Shown piece by piece: positions 31,173-38,150 of a DNA stretch of 64,000 nucleotides. This DNA comes from an uncultured Oscillospiraceae bacterium. GTDB lineage: Bacteria; Bacillota; Clostridia; Oscillospirales; Oscillospiraceae. The notes under the pieces were generated by a model that was given only the letters and a program-made list of their open reading frames with translations, did not search any database and was not told the origin of the DNA. A program made the translations under genes and the position numbers. The stretch lies in NCBI GenBank assembly GCA_902497145.1, contig CABVDR010000001.1, forward strand, positions 1 to 64,000, in the 5' to 3' direction. Each line of letters starts with the position of its first letter. Positions within the stretch are counted from its first letter, which is position 1.

Positions 31173-31547
31173 TTATCGGGTCGAGGTATTTTTGTCCGCG
31201 GTGCGGAAACTCTCCCGCAGCTCGCTGACCATGCGCTTGACCCGCTCCAGTTCGGTTTTGTTTCGGCCGCTTTTTACCCGGCTGAGTTCGTAGCAGAAAT
31301 ACTCATACAGGCGGGTGAGCTGCTGGCTGATCTCGTACTGTCGGTCCAGCGTGTCGTCCAGGTAGTGGATAATCTTGACGGCGTGGTCTACCGCCGACTC
31401 AAAGGTGGGATAGTCCTCTTTTGCCAGAGCCAGCTCCGCCTGGGTCAGACGTTTGACCAGCTCGTCATAGACCAGCAGCAGCAGCTCGCCGGGGGTCATC
31501 GTATTGATGGAATCCTCCCGATAGTGCTGGTAACCTCGCATATCCAT
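31173..31547 (-). CDS. fliS: Flagellin chaperone FliS
   Basis: ATG 31547 with GGAAAGGA upstream gives 124 residues, the normal FliS length; the frame is open further upstream but that part lies in fliD. Conserved features: GYQHYREDSINTMTPGELLLLVYDELVKRLTQAELAL near the N-terminus and helices around KIIHYLDDTLDRQYEISQQLTRLYEYF. FliS holds the C-terminus of unexported flagellin and prevents polymerisation in the cytoplasm. It lies 29 bases downstream of fliD, the usual fliD-fliS order. Confidence 0.95.
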   Translation of the reverse strand: MDMRGYQHYREDSINTMTPGELLLLVYDELVKRLTQAELALAKEDYPTFESAVDHAVKIIHYLDDTLDRQYEISQQLTRLYEYFCYELSRVKSGRNKTELERVKRMVSELRESFRTADKNTSTR

Positions 31548-31576
31548 AAAAGGTGCGTTCCTTTCCGTTCCAGACG

Positions 31577-34219
31577 TTAGCCGCCCAGCAGGCCGGACAG
31601 AGCCGAGCTCTGGGAGTTCATCTGGTTCATCAGCAGCTCCAGCTGAGTGAATTTGTTGGTGTAGTAGTCCACTTGATTGGACATCTTGTCCTGCCACTTG
31701 GAGATTTCCTCCTCCACATCATTCATCTGGTTGAGGATCGTGTTGTCCAGAGCGGCGGTGGGAGAGTACTTAGAGCCGGCCTTCTCAATGAGAATACCCT
31801 TGGTGTCGCCGGTAGTGGAGGCGTAGCGGTCCGTAATGGACTTGAGAGTGGTCATCAGACCGTCAGTAGCCGCGCCGTTCTCCTTGGACTTGGTGAAGGC
31901 CTCCTGCACCTTGTCCGGGTCGCTCTCCAGAGCCTCCCGGAAGGTCTTCTCATCAAAGGTGAGGGTGGTCAGACCGTCGGAGTAGGAGGTGCTGATACCA
32001 ATGGAGCGCAGGGTAGCGCCGTCCGATCCGCTGACAGAGATGGCGCTGCGCAGGTCGTTATACAGAGAGGACAGATCGCTGTCCATGAAGAGAATGCCGG
32101 TTTTGGCCTTCTCCTCGTAATTCTCAATGGCCGACTCGCTCATGTCCTCCATGTCCTCGTCGGTGAGGGGTTCATAGGAGGAGCCGTCAGACTGCTGCAA
32201 GGGCATGTCGGAGTAGGCGCTCTTGACCTCTTTGATGATGGTGTTCAGGTCCTCCACCATCTTTTTCACCGCGTCCACAATGGTATCCGCATCGGTCTTG
32301 CTGGTAAAGGAAACGGTGTCGACCGCGGTTTCTTTTTCCGTGCCGTCCGCACCGGTTTCCTTGTTCACCATGGTTTTTCCGTCCTGGCTCAAGGTGGCTT
32401 TTTCATTAAAGGTGCCGCTGACGGTGACCTTCATGCCGTCCAGGTCCACGGTGTTGGAGGAGCGGACCAACTCCATGTTCTGGCCATTGATGGTGACATT
32501 GATAAGCGCGTCCTTGCCAGCCTCGTAGGTGCCGGTCTTGGTGGTAGTGGCAGGGTTTTGGTTGTCGGGGTCTTCCGCCTCCTGCACCGTGGCGCCGAAG
32601 AGGACCGCGCCAAGACCGCCGGTTTTAATCTCAACCCGGCCGGCAGAGCCGGTATCCTTAGCGGTGAACACAAACTGACCAGAGGTCTGAGAGTAGGTTA
32701 CACTCACCCCGGCCTCAGTGTTGTTGTTGATGGCATTAATAATGGTGTTCATCTCGGTGTCCCGGGTATAGGAACCGATTTTCACATCGTTGATGATGAG
32801 GTCATAACTGTACAGTACCTTGCCGTCCTTGCCGAGACGTTCGTTGTTGGCATTGACCGCGTTGCCATCGGCATCCACATAGCCGATAATGTTACCGTCG
32901 TCATCTTTCTGCTCGATGGCCTTATCGCCGCTGCCTTTGACAATGGTGCCATTTTCCCAATTAAAACCGCTTCCCAGGTTCAGCTCACCCAAAGTCTTGT
33001 TGGTGTCCAGATAGCTGGTCAGACCAGAGCCGATGCCCAACACATCCCCCACATCAGAGGTGGACGCGGTCACAGAGAAGGTGGAGTTTTTAACAGACGG
33101 GTCCATGGTGAAGGAAATACCGTCCTTATCAAATGTAGCGCTGACTTTGTTCACCACTTTGCCGTCGGTTCCGGTCACTGTGCCAAAGGCATTCTTCAGT
33201 TCCTCGTTAAGGGTGGCTTCAAAGTCAGAAACGCTGGAGATATCCTTGAACTTATCCAGGCTGATGGTCTTGCTCTTGCCGTCCATGGAGACAGTAAGGG
33301 TCTGACCGGCGACAAAGTCGCCCAGAGAGATATTGCTGGTCAAATCCTTGGAAGCACCCAGGGAGATCTCGCTTTTTCCATCGCCCAAATCGCCTACCAA
33401 CTCGCCCAGATCCCCGGTGGCACCGCTGATGCTCACCGTGTTGCCCGCGTTTTTCTTATCAGAGACGGAGATGGAGATGTTGCCATTGCCATCATCTTTG
33501 ACATCCACGCCAATATACTGGTCCGCGCTTCCGGAGCCGCCGCTGGTGGAGATCTGCTGCTCGCTGAGCTTTTCTGTTATGGCTTTCTCAAGCGCGTCGG
33601 CGCTGAAGTTGCCGCTGTCGTCCGTAAAAAGCTCCCGCTGGCCTAAATCAATGGAGACCGTCTTGTTGCCGTAGGAGAAGGTCATGGAACCGGCCAGATT
33701 ACTCACGGTCACGGTATCGTCACTGTTGACCTTCATAGAGTCGCCGGTGATGGTGGTGTTACCGGCCTTGTCGGTGGACACATTACCGTTGAGATCATCG
33801 GCAGAGATGCTGTATCGGGCAGCGGTAGCCAGCTGGCGCACCGCATTCAGTATCACCGTGCTGCTGGTCTTGCCGGAGGCAGTGACCAGATTGGCGTAGG
33901 TACCATTGGTGGTGGTATTTACGGCGTTATTGAAGAAGCTGGAGCTCAACAGGTTGGTGTCGGAATAGACATAGGAGGAGTAGTTCCGGTCAAACTCCAC
34001 CAGTTTGTCGGAGATGCTTTGGATGGCCTCCTGCTGCCACTGGAGCTTGGTGTTTTTTTGCTGGAGGGACTGGATCTTTTGCTGATAGCTCTGCACCATG
34101 CCGGAGATTAATTCTTCTGTGTCCATGCCGCTGGCCAAACCAGAAATAATGTTATAGGTGCGGTTTCCGTAGACACTGGAGGAAGAGCTGGAGCTGGACA
34201 GGCTGCTTACGGATGCCAT
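31577..34219 (-). CDS. fliD: Flagellar filament cap protein FliD, unusually long
   Basis: ATG 34219 (AAAGGGAG upstream) starts MASVSSLSSSSSSSSVYGNRT, followed by the FliD N-terminus SGLASGMDTEELISGMVQSYQQKIQSLQQKNTKLQWQQEAIQSIS. Further upstream the frame is open by chance, overlapping the parA gene. The end, with LDNTILNQMNDVEEEISKWQDKMSNQVDYYTNKFTQLELLMNQMNSQSSALSGLLGG, is the FliD coiled C-terminus. At 880 residues it exceeds the usual 450-700. The excess is in the middle and is Asp/Gly/Thr-rich beta-type sequence, probably extra surface domains. FliD caps the filament and often acts as an adhesin. A sigma-28-like promoter lies at 34363-34389. Confidence 0.94.
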   Translation of the reverse strand: MASVSSLSSSSSSSSVYGNRTYNIISGLASGMDTEELISGMVQSYQQKIQSLQQKNTKLQWQQEAIQSISDKLVEFDRNYSSYVYSDTNLLSSSFFNNAVNTTTNGTYANLVTASGKTSSTVILNAVRQLATAARYSISADDLNGNVSTDKAGNTTITGDSMKVNSDDTVTVSNLAGSMTFSYGNKTVSIDLGQRELFTDDSGNFSADALEKAITEKLSEQQISTSGGSGSADQYIGVDVKDDGNGNISISVSDKKNAGNTVSISGATGDLGELVGDLGDGKSEISLGASKDLTSNISLGDFVAGQTLTVSMDGKSKTISLDKFKDISSVSDFEATLNEELKNAFGTVTGTDGKVVNKVSATFDKDGISFTMDPSVKNSTFSVTASTSDVGDVLGIGSGLTSYLDTNKTLGELNLGSGFNWENGTIVKGSGDKAIEQKDDDGNIIGYVDADGNAVNANNERLGKDGKVLYSYDLIINDVKIGSYTRDTEMNTIINAINNNTEAGVSVTYSQTSGQFVFTAKDTGSAGRVEIKTGGLGAVLFGATVQEAEDPDNQNPATTTKTGTYEAGKDALINVTINGQNMELVRSSNTVDLDGMKVTVSGTFNEKATLSQDGKTMVNKETGADGTEKETAVDTVSFTSKTDADTIVDAVKKMVEDLNTIIKEVKSAYSDMPLQQSDGSSYEPLTDEDMEDMSESAIENYEEKAKTGILFMDSDLSSLYNDLRSAISVSGSDGATLRSIGISTSYSDGLTTLTFDEKTFREALESDPDKVQEAFTKSKENGAATDGLMTTLKSITDRYASTTGDTKGILIEKAGSKYSPTAALDNTILNQMNDVEEEISKWQDKMSNQVDYYTNKFTQLELLMNQMNSQSSALSGLLGG

Positions 34220-34362
34220 AATTTCACACTCCCTTTCTATCAGAGTTAAGCGTGAGAGGACAAGCTTTCTGCGAATATGTGCTCCGCAGGCGTCTTGTTG
34301 ACAAGAAATGGCCTTTTGAGTACAATGGCCAGGAACGTATCTGCATGTTCTCTCATCATTAT

Positions 34363-34389
34363 ATATCGTCCGCTGCGGCGAAAGATTAA
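34363..34389 (-). promoter_or_regulatory. Sigma-28-type promoter of fliD-fliS
   Basis: On the minus strand TTAA (34389-34386), 15 bases, then GACGATAT (34370-34363), about 140 bases before the fliD ATG. The rest of the 34220-34483 gap is the fliD leader and the upstream region of parA, where I see no clear promoter. Confidence 0.65.
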
Positions 34390-34483
34390 GTGTTCTTTCC
34401 TGTTTTTTCTGATTCTTTTTATGGATTTTATGGAAATATGCGGGAGAAGCTCTCCGCCGGACCGATAGAAACGGAGGATCTTT

Positions 34484-35275
34484 ATGTCCGCATTTATGAT
34501 CGCCGTCACCAATCAGAAGGGCGGCGTGGGCAAGACGACCACGTCGGCGGCTCTGCTGGCCAGCCTGCACAACCGGGGTGCCCGAGTGCTGGGGGTGGAT
34601 CTGGACCCTCAGGGCAGCCTGGGGTTCAGCCTGGGGCTGGATATTGAGCGCTGTGCCACCATTTACGATGTCTTTCGGGGAGAACTGGAACCCAAGGCGG
34701 CCATTTCCCATACCGAGACCTGCGATCTGCTGCCCTCCAACATTCTGCTGGCGGGGGCGGAACTGGAGTTTAACCGCCCCGGCCGAGAGTTCATGCTCAA
34801 AACAGCCCTGTCCAAGGTGGAGGAGGACTACGACTTTATCATCGTGGACACGCCCCCCGCTTTGAATCTGCTCACTGTCAATGCCTACGTGGCGGTGGAC
34901 AAGCTGATCATTCCCATGGCCCCCGAGGTGCTCAGCCTGTTGGGGGTATCTCAGATCAAGGAGACCATCCACAGCGTGCAGGAGTATTACAACTCCCATT
35001 TGCAGGTGCTGGGCATCCTGCTCAACCGGTATAACGCCCGCTTCAACCTGAATCGGGAGGTGTTGGAGCTGGCGGCCCAGATTGCCCAGCAGCTGGACAC
35101 GGTTGTGTTTGAGGCTAAGATCCGGGGCAGCGTGTCGGTGGCAGAGGCCCCGGCCCACGGCCTGAGCGTGGTGGACTATGCCCCCTCCTCCAAGCCAGCC
35201 AAGGATTTTGAGCAGCTGTGTGACCAGGTGGCGGGGCCCCGTTTCCCCCGGGTTGAGAGAGGAGGACGGGGCTGA
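34484..35275 (+). CDS. ParA-family ATPase (Soj/MinD superfamily)
   Basis: The 263-residue protein has the deviant Walker A KGGVGKTT (residues 12-19), DLDPQGSLGFSLGL as switch I, DFIIVDTPPALNLLTVNAYVAVD as Walker B region and VLGILLNRYNAR. Such ATPases position DNA, chemosensory arrays or other large assemblies by dynamic gradients. No ParB or parS-like site is adjacent; instead it overlaps the ComFB-domain gene by 1 base (TGATG). Placed between fliD and flagellin, it is more likely a flagellum/array-related ParA (like ParC or PpfA) than a chromosomal one. CGGAGG site before the ATG. Confidence 0.92.
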   Translation: MSAFMIAVTNQKGGVGKTTTSAALLASLHNRGARVLGVDLDPQGSLGFSLGLDIERCATIYDVFRGELEPKAAISHTETCDLLPSNILLAGAELEFNRPGREFMLKTALSKVEEDYDFIIVDTPPALNLLTVNAYVAVDKLIIPMAPEVLSLLGVSQIKETIHSVQEYYNSHLQVLGILLNRYNARFNLNREVLELAAQIAQQLDTVVFEAKIRGSVSVAEAPAHGLSVVDYAPSSKPAKDFEQLCDQVAGPRFPRVERGGRG

Positions 35276-36609
35276 TGGCATCCAGAAAGAACAGCCGCAC
35301 CAGTAAGACCGACCATGTACTCAGCCTGCTCTCCAGCGGCAGCCAGGAGGAGAGCCACACCCCGGCCGCTCAGCCAGAGCCCCCGCAGGCCGATCCTGCG
35401 CCCCAGGCTTCACAGCCAGAGCCCCAGCAGGCTGCTCAGTCTGCTCCTCAGGTGGAGGAGAAGCCTCAGAGCACGCAGGCGGCCACTCAGACGCCGCCCA
35501 AGAAGCGCAGAAACACTCGCAGCCGGAAAAAGCCTGCCCAGACGGAGCCTGCCCCGGACGAGACGATGATTGCACCGCCGCCAGCACGGAGAGAGGGGGA
35601 GCGCCTGGCTGCCCCCATCCTGCAGGTGGCCCGCACCAACAACGAGGCCCTGTCCGAGACCATCCGGGACGCCCTGTCCCAGGCCCTGGAGGAGGAGCTG
35701 GCCCAGCCCAAGCCTGAGCCCGAGTCGGAACCCCAGCCAGAGGCCATCTTGGACCCCTTCCCGGAGAAGGAGGAGCCAGAGCCTGAACCCGTCCCTGCCT
35801 CCGAACTTTCCTCCACCTCCGGCGGAGGAAAGATGAGCCAGGAGGAGATCGAGCAGATGCTGCGGGACATGGCAGCTCCCAAAGCGGAGCCTGAGCCGGA
35901 ACCTGAACCCGCCCCTGCTCCCGAACCTTCCTCCACCTCCGGCGGAGGAAAGATGAGCCAGGAGGAGATCGAGCAGATGCTGCGGGACATGGCAGCTCCC
36001 AAAGCGGAGCCTGAGCCGGAACCTGAACCCGCCCCTGCTCCCGAACCTTCCTCCACCTCCGGCGGAGGAAAGATGAGCCAGGAGGAGATCGAGCAGATGC
36101 TGCGGGACATGGCAGCTCCCAAGGTGGAGCCTGAGCCGGAACCTGAACCCGTCCCTGCCCCCGAACCTGCCTCCATCTCCAGCGGAGGGAAAATGAGCCA
36201 GGAGGAGATTGAGCAGATGCTGCGGGACATGGCGGCTCCCAAGGCAGAGCCAGAACCTGAGCCGGAACCTGAGCCGGAACCCACCCCCGAACCGGAGGTG
36301 CCCTTCGCCCCCCGGCAGACCCGCCTTCCCGACGGATCGGTGTGCATGAATGTGATGGAGATTTTGGTGGACGAGCGGCTGGAACGGTACGTTAAAATGT
36401 TTGGACTGTGTGACTGTCCCCGCTGCCTGGCCGATGCCAGGGCTTTGGCCCTCACCAAGCTGCCCCCCAAGTATGTAGTGCTAGCCGATATGGCCGCCAC
36501 CCCCATGCTCAGTCTGTACCGAGCCAAGTTTGAGTCCCAGGTCATTGCCCAGGTGATTCAGGCTTGCAAGACGGTGATGGAGTCCCCACGGCACACCCTA
36601 TCGAAATAA
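35275..36609 (+). CDS. ComFB-domain protein with four FliM-like SQEEIxxML repeats
   Basis: The 444-residue protein begins with a basic N-terminus and a long Pro/Glu/Gln-rich stretch. Residues 183-342 are four 40-residue repeats, each GGGKMSQEEIEQMLRDMAAP followed by an acidic Pro linker. The terminal domain (about residues 357-440) has NVMEILVDERLERYVKMFG, CDCPRCLADARALALTKLPPKYVV and ends in an S/P-R-H helix; this is the late-competence ComFB family, members of which were reported to bind cyclic di-nucleotides. The repeat core SQEEIEQML resembles the CheY-binding N-terminus of FliM (LSQxEIDALL). The partner ParA overlaps it. Domain assignment is solid; function is inference. Confidence 0.85.
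   Translation: MASRKNSRTSKTDHVLSLLSSGSQEESHTPAAQPEPPQADPAPQASQPEPQQAAQSAPQVEEKPQSTQAATQTPPKKRRNTRSRKKPAQTEPAPDETMIAPPPARREGERLAAPILQVARTNNEALSETIRDALSQALEEELAQPKPEPESEPQPEAILDPFPEKEEPEPEPVPASELSSTSGGGKMSQEEIEQMLRDMAAPKAEPEPEPEPAPAPEPSSTSGGGKMSQEEIEQMLRDMAAPKAEPEPEPEPAPAPEPSSTSGGGKMSQEEIEQMLRDMAAPKVEPEPEPEPVPAPEPASISSGGKMSQEEIEQMLRDMAAPKAEPEPEPEPEPEPTPEPEVPFAPRQTRLPDGSVCMNVMEILVDERLERYVKMFGLCDCPRCLADARALALTKLPPKYVVLADMAATPMLSLYRAKFESQVIAQVIQACKTVMESPRHTLSK
35821..36300 (+). repeat. Four in-frame 120-bp tandem repeats in the ComFB-domain gene
   Basis: The repeat units start at 35821, 35941, 36061 and 36181 and are exactly 120 bp each. The first 60 bp of units 1-3 are identical at 60 of 60, and the second 60 bp of units 1 and 2 are also identical. 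Unit 4 differs at several positions. Such identity points to recent duplication and possible copy-number variation. Confidence 0.95.
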
Positions 36610-36614
36610 ATGTC

Positions 36615-36656
36615 TTCCCCCGCCTGCCGTTTTTGGCAGGCGGGGGAAATTTTTTA
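36615..36656 (+). terminator. Terminator after the ComFB-domain gene
   Basis: A 14-bp stem of TTCCCCCGCCTGCC with its complement around a short T-rich loop, followed by a T-run (36651-36655). It separates parA-comFB from flagellin transcription. Confidence 0.9.
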
Positions 36657-36675
36657 AAAAAATTTATTCCGGGGC

Positions 36676-36702
36676 TTAATTTTCTGGAAAAGTGGCCGAA
36701 AA
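36676..36702 (+). promoter_or_regulatory. Sigma-28-type promoter of flagellin gene
   Basis: TTAATTTT (36676-36683), 11 bases, GCCGAAAA (36695-36702). This matches the sigma-28 consensus (TAAAGTTT, 11, GCCGATAA) at 6 and 7 of 8. Transcription would start near 36710, leaving a leader of about 135 bases. Confidence 0.75.
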
Positions 36703-36795
36703 GACCAGTGAAGGGATTTAGGGCCGCGGCCCTGTTCTCTTAACCAGTGTTTCGATGCCCCGAAAGGCCTGCGGGTGCGGACGGACACACCGCGC

Positions 36796-36835
36796 GGGCA
36801 AGAAGGAACTTGCCCCACCCAATCTTTCAAGGAGG
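36796..36835 (+). promoter_or_regulatory. Predicted CsrA-binding sites in the flagellin leader
   Basis: GGGCAAG and CTTGCCC (36796-36802 and 36809-36815) form a 7-bp stem with loop AAGGAA, giving a GGA in a hairpin loop, the preferred CsrA site. Thirteen bases later the Shine-Dalgarno AAGGAGG (36829-36835) is itself a second GGA. This is the two-site arrangement known for the Bacillus hag leader. Confidence 0.75.
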
Positions 36836-36843
36836 AATTTTTT

Positions 36844-38034
36844 ATGCGTATTCAGCACAACATCATGGCTATGAACGCCTACCGCAACTATTCCAACAAC
36901 ACTTCCGCGCTGAGCAAGAACCTGGAGAAGCTGTCTTCCGGCTATAAGATCAACCGCGCCGGCGACGACGCCGCTGGCCTGGCCATCAGCGAGAAGATGC
37001 GTGCCCAGATCACCGGCCTGGAGACCGCTCAGAAGAACGCCAAGGACGGCATCTCCCTGGTGCAGACCGCCGAGGGCGCCCTGACCGAGGTCCACGACAT
37101 GCTCAACCGTATGGTGGAGCTGGCCGACCAGTCCGCCAACGGCACCTACGACGATGCCACTGACCGTGACAACCTGCAGAAGGAGTTCGATCAGCTGAAG
37201 AGTGAGATCAACCGCATTGCCGACAGCTCCAACTTCAATGGCATCAACCTGCTGGACGGCTCCATGGATACCACTGTTACCCTTGGTAAGACCGCTGCCA
37301 TTTCTGGTTCTGCTACCGGCACCGCGGCTGGTGTGGATCTGACCGTCGATGTGCGATCCAGCGCGGCTACAAAGGTGACTCTAGCAGATGGTTCTACTGC
37401 CAAGGCTACTGTGGCTAAGGACGGCACTGTTACTATCACTCTGGACGCTGAGAAGAGCTACACAGCCCAGGATATTCAGAATTTGCTGAAAAATGCTACT
37501 AAGGCTACCTCCAGCGCAAGTGATGACCTGCTGGCTGCGGTGCAGAAGGCCTCTGTCAGCGGATCTGGTGTGACTGGTGTTGCTGGTGCTAGCAAGTTTG
37601 CGGCCACCTCCCAGGCGACTTCCGATTTGAAGGGCGAGAAGCTCACTCTGCAGATCGGCGATACCAGCGATGACTACAACCAGCTGGAGGTCGAGATCCA
37701 GGATATGCACACCGACAAGCTGGGCCTGGACGATATCAAGATCAGCGACCAGACCAGCGCGAAGGCCGCTGTTGATACCATTAAAGCCGCTATCAACACC
37801 GTGTCTTCTGTCCGTGGTACTCTGGGCGCCACCCAGAACCGTCTGGACCACACCATCAACAACCTGTCCGTCATGACTGAGAACATCCAGGACGCCGAGT
37901 CCACCATCCGCGATACCGATGTAGCCGATGAGATGATGGCCTACACCAAGAACAACATCCTGGTGCAGTCCGCTCAGGCCATGCTGGCCCAGGCCAACCA
38001 GGTGCCTCAGGGCGTCCTCCAGCTGCTCCAGTAA
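36844..38034 (+). CDS. fliC: Flagellin
   Basis: The 396-residue protein has textbook flagellin ends: MRIQHNIMAMNAYRNYSNNTSALSKNLEKLSSGYKINRAGDDAAGLAISEKMRAQ at the start, and RLDHTINNLSVMTENIQDAESTIRDTDVADEMM ... QAMLAQANQVPQGVLQLLQ at the end. The middle (about 150-290) is variable, Ser/Thr/Ala-rich and is the likely site of glycosylation or other modification. It is the filament subunit, secreted with FliS, transcribed by sigma-28 and probably repressed by CsrA. It is the only flagellin in the window. In Bacillus the equivalent gene is called hag. Confidence 0.98.
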   Translation: MRIQHNIMAMNAYRNYSNNTSALSKNLEKLSSGYKINRAGDDAAGLAISEKMRAQITGLETAQKNAKDGISLVQTAEGALTEVHDMLNRMVELADQSANGTYDDATDRDNLQKEFDQLKSEINRIADSSNFNGINLLDGSMDTTVTLGKTAAISGSATGTAAGVDLTVDVRSSAATKVTLADGSTAKATVAKDGTVTITLDAEKSYTAQDIQNLLKNATKATSSASDDLLAAVQKASVSGSGVTGVAGASKFAATSQATSDLKGEKLTLQIGDTSDDYNQLEVEIQDMHTDKLGLDDIKISDQTSAKAAVDTIKAAINTVSSVRGTLGATQNRLDHTINNLSVMTENIQDAESTIRDTDVADEMMAYTKNNILVQSAQAMLAQANQVPQGVLQLLQ

Positions 38035-38096
38035 TTGGAATTGCGGCTGCAACAGCACTGCTGTTTACAAGTTACATAAATTACGCACCCAATACC

Positions 38097-38134
38097 AAAA
38101 GGGGGCTGGGGTTCACCCCGGCTCCCTTTTTTCA
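38097..38134 (+). terminator. Terminator after flagellin
   Basis: AAAAGGGGGCTGGGG pairs with CCCCGGCTCCCTTTTTT (one bulge), loop TTCA, with a T-run at 38127-38132. It precedes the next gene by 17 bases. Confidence 0.85.
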
Positions 38135-38150
38135 ACCGAAGGAGGAAGCC

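Noticed and set aside
34220..35281. N-terminal extension of FliD to 1234 residues
   Set aside because: The extra part is antisense to the ParA gene and to the leader; FliD starts normally at ATG 34219 after a ribosome site.
35821..36300. CRISPR-like array
   Set aside because: The repeats are contiguous 120-bp coding units in frame, with no spacers.
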